This document shows, in pieces, positions 7,759-13,589 of a stretch of DNA of 13,776 nt. The notes under the pieces were generated by a model, which saw only the letters and a list, made by a program, of their open reading frames with translations, was not told the origin of the DNA and searched no databases. The first letter of the stretch is position 1. Each line of letters starts with the position of its first letter. Source of the DNA: Alphaproteobacteria bacterium MarineAlpha10_Bin2 (GTDB taxonomy: Bacteria > Pseudomonadota > Alphaproteobacteria > UBA828). The translations under genes and the position numbers were made by a program. Where the stretch lies: positions 1 to 13,776 of the forward strand of contig PTKB01000037.1 in assembly GCA_002937555.1 (NCBI GenBank), written 5' to 3'.

Positions 7759-8769
7759 TCAGAGCAAGCGGTCGACGATTGGCGCGACGCCGCCGCGCAT
7801 CGGGTCCACGCAAGGCAGGTCAAGCGCCTCCGACGTCTCACCAAGCAAGCGCGCTGCTGCATCGGCGCTGAGTTGGCTGCTGTTGATCGCCACACCCGCG
7901 CAGACAACCGCCGGGTTGGTGAGGCGCGCAGCCGACAAGTTGGCGGCCAGACATTCGCGCAAATCCGGCAACGGCCAACCCGGCAGTCCGCGCATATGCG
8001 TGCGCGTCGGTTCATGGCAAAGCACGATGGCGTCCGGCTGCGCACCATGGATGAGCCCCAGCGTGACGCCAGCGAACGACGGATGAAACAGTGAGCCCTG
8101 GCCTTCGATCAAATCCCAATGGTCGGGTGCATTGGCAGGCGAGAGCCATTCGGCGGCGCCGGAGACGAAATCCGATACCACGGCATCGACGGATGCGCCG
8201 TCGCCGGCGATAAATATACCGGTCTGCCCGGTGGCTCGGAAATCGGCCTTTACGCCGCGCGCATTAAGTTCTCGCTCGATGGCAAGCGTGGTGTACATCT
8301 TGCCGACAGAGGCATCCGTGCCGACCGTCAACAAACGCTTGCCTGGCCTTTTCTCGCCGGAGCCCAAGGGAAAGTCGCGAGCCGGGTGGCGGACGTCGAA
8401 CAGCGATGCGCCCCTTTCCTTAGCCTTGTCGCTCAGCACCGGGATGTCGCTAAGGCGCATGTGCAGGCCACTGGCCAAATCCATGCCCCGGTCAAGCGCC
8501 GCACCGAGCGTCTCGAGCCAATTGTCGGGAATGACACCGCCTCGGTTGGCGACCCCCACCACCAGGGTCCGTGCGCCCGCCTCGGCCGCTTCGGCAACTG
8601 AAATATCCGGAATACCGGCACTTGCCTGGCATCCCTCAAGACGCAATTGCCCAAGACACCAATCGCGCCGCCAGTCGACGATGCCGCGCGCGGTTTTGGC
8701 CGCCAATTGGTCGTACGCGTCGCCGAGAAACAACAGATAGGGCTGCTCGATTACTTTGCGTTCGTTCAT
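7759..8769 (-). CDS. dgcN: DUF1611 family protein, probably D-glutamate N-acetyltransferase DgcN
   Basis: A 336-residue DUF1611 protein. The C-terminal half begins with a P-loop-like GTDASVGKMYT (150-160), followed by FRATGQTGIFIAGDG (177-191) and IEGQGSLFHPSFAGVTLGL (221-239), all conserved in the family; the N-terminal part carries VVGVANRGGVIPDNW (70-84). Members next to a dipeptide-epimerase gene have been characterised as DgcN, which N-acetylates D-glutamate as the first step of a D-Glu catabolic route; older annotation calls the family an uncharacterised NAD-dependent epimerase or P-loop protein. It is the first gene of a two-gene unit with dgcA (three-base gap), so the two are likely co-translated. 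The SD is weak (GGGACG). It is divergent from cysK across a spacer containing a perfect 20-bp palindrome that may regulate it. Confidence 0.85.
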   Translation of the reverse strand: MNERKVIEQPYLLFLGDAYDQLAAKTARGIVDWRRDWCLGQLRLEGCQASAGIPDISVAEAAEAGARTLVVGVANRGGVIPDNWLETLGAALDRGMDLASGLHMRLSDIPVLSDKAKERGASLFDVRHPARDFPLGSGEKRPGKRLLTVGTDASVGKMYTTLAIERELNARGVKADFRATGQTGIFIAGDGASVDAVVSDFVSGAAEWLSPANAPDHWDLIEGQGSLFHPSFAGVTLGLIHGAQPDAIVLCHEPTRTHMRGLPGWPLPDLRECLAANLSAARLTNPAVVCAGVAINSSQLSADAAARLLGETSEALDLPCVDPMRGGVAPIVDRLL

Positions 8770-8828
8770 CTTTGCGGTACGTCCCGAAATGCCAAGTCCG
8801 CGAGTGTGCCGCGCCGGCAGCTCTCCGG

Positions 8829-8848
8829 CAAGCCGGATATCCGGCTTG
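8829..8848. promoter_or_regulatory. perfect 20-bp palindrome in the dgcN-cysK divergent spacer, candidate operator
   Basis: CAAGCCGGATATCCGGCTTG is a perfect palindrome with no spacer. It lies 60 bases before the cysK ATG and 60 bases beyond the dgcN ATG, so a bound dimer could affect both genes. As it lacks a loop and a T-run, it is not a terminator. Just downstream is a second, weaker inverted repeat, GGCAA-N6-TTGCC (8862-8877). The regulator is not encoded in the window, so the operator role is inferred. Confidence 0.55.
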
Positions 8849-8874
8849 ATCGCACTTAGTGGGCAAGCTAGGTT
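8846..8874 (+). promoter_or_regulatory. weak candidate promoter for cysK-alaX-sseA
   Basis: TTGATC (8846-8851) and TAGGTT (8869-8874) are spaced by 17 bases. The -35 box matches four of six consensus positions and the -10 box three of six. The -35 box overlaps the right arm of the 20-bp palindrome and the -10 box sits inside the second inverted repeat, as expected of a repressible promoter. Base matching alone is weak support. Confidence 0.3.
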
Positions 8875-8907
8875 GCCGCCAATGGAAATCCCAAGAATTC
8901 ACGGAAA

Positions 8908-9933
8908 ATGTCTGTAAAAAACAATTTTATCGACTTGATTGGCAACACGCCGATGCTGCGCCTCAAAGCGGCCTCGGAGCGCACCGGGTGTGAAATTCTC
9001 GGCAAGTGCGAATTTCTCAACCCGGGTGGCTCGGTGAAGGACCGCGCCGCGCTCTTCATCGTCCGCGACGCGGAGAAAAAGGGCCAATTGAAGCCCGGCG
9101 GGGTAATCGTCGAAGGCACGGCCGGCAATACCGGGATCGGTTTGGCCCTCGTCGGCAATGCCCTCGGCTATCGCTCGGTGATCGTCATTCCCGATACGCA
9201 AAGCCAAGAAAAAAAGGACATGCTTAAGCTCTGTGGCGCGGAATTGATTGAAGTTCCGGCGGTTCCCTACAGGGACCCGAACAATTACGTCAAATATTCC
9301 GGGCGTCTGGCCGAGGAAATTTCCGCCAAGGAGCCGAACGGCGCTATTTGGGCCAACCAGTTCGACAATGTCGCCAATCGCCAGGCGCATTTCGAGACCA
9401 CCGGGCCGGAAATCTGGCAGCAGACCGGCGGCAAGCTCGACGGCTTTATTTGCTCCGTCGGTACCGGCGGCACCTTGGCCGGCGTCGCGCTCCATTTGAA
9501 AGAACGCAATCCGGATATTGTCATCGGCATGGCCGACCCGATGGGCGCCGCGCTCTACAATTATTATGCCCACGGCGAACTGAAAGCCGAAGGCAGTTCG
9601 ATTACCGAGGGTATCGGCCAGGGTCGCATCACCGCCAATCTCGAAGATGCGCCGATCGACGAGCCGTTTCAGATCCCCGATGAAGAGGCGCTGCCGATAA
9701 TTTTCGATTTGGTCATGCATGAAGGGCATGTGCTGGGTGGTTCCAGCGGCATCAATATCGCCGGCGCGATCCGTCTGGCGGAGAAGCTCGGGCCCGGCCA
9801 CACCATCGTGACGATCTTTGCCGATTACGGCATGCGCTATCAGAGTAAAATGTTTAATCCGGAATTCCTGCGCGCCAAGAATCTGCCCGTACCACAATGG
9901 CTCGACACAGGCGGTGAGCACGGTGGCGACTGA
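8908..9933 (+). CDS. cysK: cysteine synthase (O-acetylserine sulfhydrylase), PLP-dependent
   Basis: Makes L-cysteine from O-acetyl-L-serine and sulfide in the cytosol using pyridoxal phosphate. The 341-residue protein shows the PLP Lys44 in NPGGSVKDRA, the substrate loop EGTAGNTGIGLA (69-80; many CysK proteins read PTSGNTG here), and the PLP phosphate loop GTGGT (185-189), then GSSGINI near residue 275. Length and motifs fit the cysteine synthase A group; a CBS-domain cystathionine synthase is ruled out by length. The ATG at 8908 has only a weak SD (CGGAAA close to the ATG). The end overlaps the start of the alaX gene by about 11 bases, and sseA follows, so the three form one operon. Expression is likely controlled from the divergent spacer with dgcN. 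Confidence 0.92.
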   Translation: MSVKNNFIDLIGNTPMLRLKAASERTGCEILGKCEFLNPGGSVKDRAALFIVRDAEKKGQLKPGGVIVEGTAGNTGIGLALVGNALGYRSVIVIPDTQSQEKKDMLKLCGAELIEVPAVPYRDPNNYVKYSGRLAEEISAKEPNGAIWANQFDNVANRQAHFETTGPEIWQQTGGKLDGFICSVGTGGTLAGVALHLKERNPDIVIGMADPMGAALYNYYAHGELKAEGSSITEGIGQGRITANLEDAPIDEPFQIPDEEALPIIFDLVMHEGHVLGGSSGINIAGAIRLAEKLGPGHTIVTIFADYGMRYQSKMFNPEFLRAKNLPVPQWLDTGGEHGGD

Positions 9934-10642
9934 ACAGGTTTTTGCAGAAGACGCTTACGCGCGCGCCTGCGACGCTAGCGTCACTCATTCGGCGCCGGGG
10001 ACGATACAACTCGATCGCACCGTCTTTTACGCTGCCGGAGGCGGACAGCCGGGAGATAGTGGCGTTCTCAAACTCGATGATGGCTCGACCGTTCAGGTTC
10101 TGAATACGGTTAAGGGCGAGAGTGTAGGAGAAATCCTGCACCTCGTCGCCGAAGACGCGCCAGTTCCGGCGGTTGGCACCGCGGTGACGGCCGAAATCGA
10201 TTGGGCGCGGCGTCATAAACATATGCGCATGCACACTTGTCTCCATTTGCTGTGCGCCGTTATCGACGCGCCGGTCACGGGTGGCCAATTGTCAGCGGAA
10301 AAGGGCCGGCTGGATTTCGACCTGCCCGAACTCTCATTGGACAAAGTAGAGATCGAAGCGCGCCTCAACGAGTTGATTGCGCGCAACGCACCGACCGCAA
10401 CGCGCTGGATTAGAGACGCCGACCTCGCGGCGCAGCCGGATCTCGTGCGCACGATGAAAGTGAAACCGCCGAGCGGCCAAGGGCGGGTGCGCCTGCTCGA
10501 CGTGGCGGACGTCGATGTCCAACCCTGTGGCGGCACCCATGTTAAATCGACCGGCGAGATCGGCCCAGTGACGGTGCGCAAGATCGAGAACAAGGGAAAG
10601 CACAACCGGCGTGTAAATATTGCCTTCAAAGAACCCGAATGA
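9923..10642 (+). CDS. alanyl-tRNA editing protein (AlaX type)
   Basis: A free-standing relative of the alanyl-tRNA synthetase editing domain, which hydrolyses mischarged tRNA(Ala), chiefly Ser-tRNA(Ala), to protect translation. The 239-residue protein has the N-terminal barrel-like region with FYAAGGGQPGDSG (36-47) and the zinc site typical of the family: HTCLH (His104, His108) plus CGGTH (Cys202, His206), all intact. I start it at GTG 9923 (MATEQVFAED), which matches usual AlaX N-termini. A GTG at 9914 is a close alternative, and a longer frame from 9818 lies inside cysK and is not credible. It overlaps cysK by about 11 bases and its TGA overlaps the sseA ATG (ATGA), so translational coupling in one operon is likely. 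The size and layout fit the mid-length AlaX group. Confidence 0.9.
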   Translation: MATEQVFAEDAYARACDASVTHSAPGTIQLDRTVFYAAGGGQPGDSGVLKLDDGSTVQVLNTVKGESVGEILHLVAEDAPVPAVGTAVTAEIDWARRHKHMRMHTCLHLLCAVIDAPVTGGQLSAEKGRLDFDLPELSLDKVEIEARLNELIARNAPTATRWIRDADLAAQPDLVRTMKVKPPSGQGRVRLLDVADVDVQPCGGTHVKSTGEIGPVTVRKIENKGKHNRRVNIAFKEPE

Positions 10643-11493
10643 GCGTGCAACTGCCTGGGCCGCTTGTGACGACTGCCTGGCTCGCGGCGCATCGGACGGC
10701 GCCGGATCTCAAGCTGATCGACGCTTCCTGGTATCTGCCCGCCGAGCAACGCGACCCGGCCGCCGAGTTCGAGGCGGCGCATATCGAAGGCGCAGTTTTC
10801 TTCGACATCGACGGTGTTCGCGACCCGGACAATCCCCTGCCCCACATGCTACCGAGTCCGCCTCGGTTCGCCGAAGAAATGGCGCGGCTTGGCATTTCCA
10901 ATAGCGATGCGGTCATCATTTATGACGGCGCGGGCCTGTTTAGCGCGCCGCGCGCCTGGTGGACATTGCGGATCTTCGGGCATGACAATGTATCGGTGCT
11001 GGATGGCGGTCTGCCGGCCTGGCGCGCCGCCGATCTAGCCACCGTCGCCGGCCCCGCGACGCCCGGTGCTGGATCATTCAAAGCTGCGTTCCGGCCGGAA
11101 CTGGTACGTGACCTGGCGCAAATGCTGGATAATGTTGACCGGTCAGTGGAACAGGTCGTGGATGCGCGCGGGCGTGGGCGGTTCGACGGCAGCGAGCCGG
11201 AAATTCGACCTGGTGTACGCTCCGGCCATATTCCGGGTAGCTGCAATCTGCCCTATCCGGATCTCGTTGATGCGGGCGACAAAACCCTGTTGCCGCCGGC
11301 GCGCCTCGCGGCAGCCTTCGCCGCGCAGGGTGTCGACTTGGAGCGCCCGATTGTTACCACTTGCGGATCCGGCATCAGCGCGTCCCTGCTGGCGCTCGCA
11401 TTGTCTGTATGCGGCCACCCCAATGCTGCCGTTTATGATGGTTCATGGACCGAATGGGGCGGGCGCGACGATACGCCGACGGCGGTTTCGTAG
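10639..11493 (+). CDS. sseA: 3-mercaptopyruvate sulfurtransferase (two-domain rhodanese)
   Basis: Transfers sulfur from 3-mercaptopyruvate, a product of cysteine transamination, to thiols or cyanide in the cytosol. The 284-residue protein has two rhodanese domains: an inactive N-terminal one (about 10-135, with DASWYLP and AHIEGAVFFDID) and an active C-terminal one (about 165-280, with VVDARGRGRFDG and SGHIPGSCNLPY). The active loop CGSGISA (242-248) has the catalytic Cys242 and the Gly-Ser-Gly pattern seen in mercaptopyruvate enzymes rather than the basic loop of thiosulfate rhodaneses. Its ATG overlaps the TGA of the upstream alaX gene by four bases. It is the last gene of the cysK operon and converges on the DUF1465 gene, with only four bases between the two stop codons. 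Confidence 0.9.
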   Translation: MSVQLPGPLVTTAWLAAHRTAPDLKLIDASWYLPAEQRDPAAEFEAAHIEGAVFFDIDGVRDPDNPLPHMLPSPPRFAEEMARLGISNSDAVIIYDGAGLFSAPRAWWTLRIFGHDNVSVLDGGLPAWRAADLATVAGPATPGAGSFKAAFRPELVRDLAQMLDNVDRSVEQVVDARGRGRFDGSEPEIRPGVRSGHIPGSCNLPYPDLVDAGDKTLLPPARLAAAFAAQGVDLERPIVTTCGSGISASLLALALSVCGHPNAAVYDGSWTEWGGRDDTPTAVS

Positions 11494-11497
11494 CGGC

Positions 11498-11912
11498 TCA
11501 GCCGCCGCCTTGGGCGACCATATCGTCGAGCCTGGCGATGCGTTGGTAGAGCTTGAGGCTGCGCTCCATCAAGCTGCGGAAGCGCGGCGGCAAACTCTCG
11601 ATGACCTCTATATCATTGTCGAGGCAGACCTCGCGCCCACCCAACCGGCGTGCTTCATGGCGCGCCTCATGGGATGGCGATCTCGCCGGCATGGACGGCG
11701 CGCTGAACCATCAGCCAGGCCATCATCTGGCTGAGCCGGGTGGTCAGGCGCAGCGCTTCGCAATCGAAATAGCAGCGTTCGCCGAACGCCGCGCTGTCGC
11801 GGTCGGCGATGAGAACGTCGGCCACATAGTCGCGCGCCTCGACGGTCATCTCGAGCGCCTCGTCATAGGTTCGATTGTAAAATGCCGTTTCGACCAGTCC
11901 GCCACTCGTCAC
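11498..11912 (-). pseudogene. DUF1465 / RcdA-like protein, disrupted by a frameshift
   Basis: DUF1465 includes RcdA, the Caulobacter adaptor that helps ClpXP degrade CtrA and so controls the cell cycle; I infer that kind of role from the family only. The first part runs from GTG 11912 (SD AGGTGA) to TGA 11667-11669 and holds the core helix ALRLTTRLSQMMAWLMVQRAV. The second part, in another frame from about 11692 to TGA 11498-11500, holds the family's C-terminal helix LPPRFRSLMERSLKLYQRIARLD. Removing one base from the C3 run (GGG at 11671-11673 on the plus strand) fuses them as GEIAIHEARHEARRLGG, giving a protein of about 138 residues. The damage is a one-base insertion, real or a sequencing error. 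It is divergent from the L,D-transpeptidase gene. Confidence 0.75.
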
Positions 11913-12022
11913 AGATCGTTCACCTAAAGTTGGTTGGGATTAGAGAAAAAAATTATGCCCGCTCTATGTGTAAGAAAGGGTTTGCGGGACTTGTTTGCTA
12001 AAGTAGAGCAATAATAGCCGTG

Positions 12023-12964
12023 ATGGCATATCGGACCGTTAATTTTCTTGGCGCTGTGATGGTGGCCGCTTGTTTGATGGCATCGAACCACGCACGAGGG
12101 GAGATGTCACTGAGCGGTGATATGCTCGGCGCAGTGCGCCTATATACCGCCAAACATGAAGACACCCTGCTCGACCTGGCGCGCGACAACGGCCTCGGGT
12201 TCGTCGAAATTATCGCTGCGAATCAAGGGGTTGACCCCTGGGTACCCGGCGCGGGCACGGCCATTACGCTACCCACCGGACATTTGCTGCCCGATGCGCC
12301 GCGCTACGGACTTGTCATCAATCTCGCCGAACACCGGCTATATTATTTCGCACCCGACGGCATCCAGACCTACGCCATCGGGGTGGGGCGCGCAGGATGG
12401 GACACGCCGCTCGGCTCCACATCGATCGTCCGCAAAATGAAAAACCCGATTTGGTTCCCGCCCGATTCGATAAGGAAGGAGCATCCGGACCTGCCCAAAG
12501 CGGTGCGCGCCGGCCCCGCCAACCCGCTCGGCCGCCATGCGCTCTATTTCGGCTGGCCAAGCTATCTGGTGCATGGAACCAACATGCCTTGGGGCGTCGG
12601 CCGGCGGGTCAGCCATGGCTGCATCCGCCTCTATCCGGAAGGCATCGAGGCTCTCTTCAACGATGTCCCGGTGGGGACGGGGGTGCAGGTGATCGACCAG
12701 CCGATCAAGATTGGCTGGTCCGCCGGCGAGCTCTATTTGGAGGTCTATCCCGAGCCCGAACAGGCCGATGAATTGGAACGCGAAGGCACCATCCTGAGCG
12801 CCGCGAAACGCTCCAACAGCGACGCCTATTACAAGATCAGAAGCCTCGCGGGAGACGATTTATCGAGATTGGATTGGCCGGCCATTCGAAGCGCGCTGGT
12901 CGAGCGCACCGGATTGCCGGTCCGTGTGACGTTGCGAAGCCACGCGCAGAACGGCACCGAATAA
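12023..12964 (+). CDS. exported L,D-transpeptidase (YkuD fold) with N-terminal LysM-like region
   Basis: A periplasmic peptidoglycan enzyme of the Ldt family. These enzymes form 3-3 cross-links or attach proteins or D-amino acids to meso-diaminopimelate of murein tetrapeptides. The 313-residue protein has an N-terminal signal peptide or anchor (MAYRTVNFLGAVMVAACLMA), a LysM-like stretch (39-84, ending VPGAGTAITLPT), and a YkuD catalytic domain (about 94-226). Catalytic marks are His184 in VHGTN and SHGCIRL (197-203) with nucleophile Cys200 and Arg202. An unusual C-terminal tail of about 70 residues follows. ATG 12023 is chosen; a GTG at 12020 immediately before is equally possible, and no clear SD is seen. 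It is similar in layout to the YbiS/ErfK/YcfS group, some of which attach Braun lipoprotein to murein. It faces a Lys-ending lipoprotein gene. Confidence 0.92.
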   Translation: MAYRTVNFLGAVMVAACLMASNHARGEMSLSGDMLGAVRLYTAKHEDTLLDLARDNGLGFVEIIAANQGVDPWVPGAGTAITLPTGHLLPDAPRYGLVINLAEHRLYYFAPDGIQTYAIGVGRAGWDTPLGSTSIVRKMKNPIWFPPDSIRKEHPDLPKAVRAGPANPLGRHALYFGWPSYLVHGTNMPWGVGRRVSHGCIRLYPEGIEALFNDVPVGTGVQVIDQPIKIGWSAGELYLEVYPEPEQADELEREGTILSAAKRSNSDAYYKIRSLAGDDLSRLDWPAIRSALVERTGLPVRVTLRSHAQNGTE

Positions 12965-12996
12965 ACGAATTCGGTAATTCTGCTTAATTCCGCGGA

Positions 12997-13010
12997 CGCT
13001 TCGAGAAGCG
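12997..13010. terminator. possible bidirectional hairpin between the convergent transpeptidase and lipoprotein genes
   Basis: CGCTTC-GA-GAAGCG forms a perfect 6-bp stem with a 2-base spacer in the 48-base gap between the two stop codons. No clean T-run follows on either strand, so it would be a weak or Rho-assisted terminator. This is a structural suggestion only. Confidence 0.3.
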
Positions 13011-13012
13011 GC

Positions 13013-13342
13013 TTACTTGCGCATCTGCCTCTGGAATATCCGATCCGCTTTATCCGCCGCGGCTTTCGCCGCTTCGGCAGCGCTTTCGGCCGCGTTTGCC
13101 GCACGCTCGGAAGCCTCGTTGGACTTCATGACTTGATCGCTGAGCGTAGCGATTTGATCCTTCAACGTGACAATCGAGGCTTGATTCCGCATGGCATCCT
13201 GCTTCGCGCTTTCGGCAACGCTCAGGGCGCCATCGCCTTGGGCGCCACCCGCATCGCTCGATGCCGTCTGACAACCGGCTACTGCAAGCGCAATCGGTAC
13301 CACCAGAAGCGCGGACCGGGACAACAGCTTAGATTTCGACAT
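13013..13342 (-). CDS. small alanine-zipper outer-membrane lipoprotein, Lpp/OprI-like, C-terminal Lys
   Basis: A 109-residue predicted lipoprotein. The signal peptide ends in lipobox VAGC with acylated Cys24; the next residue is Gln25, not Asp, which favours sorting to the outer membrane. Residues 41-100 are rich in Ala with charged residues and look like an alanine-zipper coiled coil, as in Braun-type Lpp/OprI lipoproteins. The last residues are RIFQRQMRK, so the protein ends in Arg-Lys. In E. coli Lpp the terminal Lys is joined to murein by L,D-transpeptidases; such an enzyme gene faces this one. I start at ATG 13342, which has GAGGAG seven bases upstream; an in-frame ATG at 13372 would place that SD inside the gene. 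Family identity is by pattern, not by clear sequence match. Confidence 0.8.
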   Translation of the reverse strand: MSKSKLLSRSALLVVPIALAVAGCQTASSDAGGAQGDGALSVAESAKQDAMRNQASIVTLKDQIATLSDQVMKSNEASERAANAAESAAEAAKAAADKADRIFQRQMRK

Positions 13343-13374
13343 ATACAGACTCCTCGAAGCAGATGAATTCAATG

Positions 13375-13403
13375 AGTTGAGGCGATTTGCTTAATACTGT
13401 CAA
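13375..13403 (-). promoter_or_regulatory. candidate promoter of the lipoprotein gene
   Basis: On the minus strand a perfect -35 box TTGACA (13398-13403) is followed after 17 bases by TCAACT (13375-13380), a poor -10 box with three of six consensus matches. Transcription would begin near 13368, leaving a leader of about 26 bases to ATG 13342. The perfect -35 box and good distance are the main support. Confidence 0.5.
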
Positions 13404-13460
13404 GCGTAGTTATCCCCAATAGCTTGAATTTTCAATCGAATTCGCACCTTCCCCCGGCGC

Positions 13461-13497
13461 CAAAAAAAAGAAAGCGCCGCCTTGTGTAAGGCGGCGC
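13461..13497 (-). terminator. strong Rho-independent terminator, minus strand
   Basis: GCGCCGCCTT-GTGT-AAGGCGGCGC (13474-13497) is a perfect 10-bp stem with a 4-base loop. On the minus strand it is followed by TTTCTTTTTTTT, so it ends transcripts coming from the right of the window. It lies upstream of the lipoprotein promoter and would insulate it. On the plus strand the tail lacks a T-run. Confidence 0.8.
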
Positions 13498-13528
13498 AGT
13501 AAACAGGGAGACGAAACAATTAGGGAGG

Positions 13529-13582
13529 TTAATGCACGGCGATTTCGGATACTCGAAACACCGTAACCACGAGAATAGCCGC
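13529..13582 (-). pseudogene. possible 3' remnant of a gene cut by the IS element
   Basis: The minus strand is open for 17 codons (AAILVVTVFRVSEIAVH) before TAA 13529-13531, and a terminator follows 31 bases after the stop. That arrangement looks like the end of a real gene displaced by the neighbouring IS. However, two in-frame TAG codons (13583-13588) precede it, so chance is not excluded, and the peptide is not recognised. Confidence 0.25.
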
Positions 13583-13589
13583 CTACTAA

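Noticed and set aside
8899..9921. 340-codon minus-strand open frame opposite cysK
   Set aside because: cysK motifs on the plus strand are complete; the antisense translation has no family pattern.
9818..9922. Upstream extension of the AlaX frame into cysK
   Set aside because: It lies within the conserved end of cysK in another frame; AlaX similarity begins at the GTG at 9923.
11484..11510. Inverted repeat GCGGC-TCA-GCCGC at the sseA/DUF1465 convergent junction as a terminator
   Set aside because: The stem is only five bases, overlaps coding codons and has no T-run on either strand.
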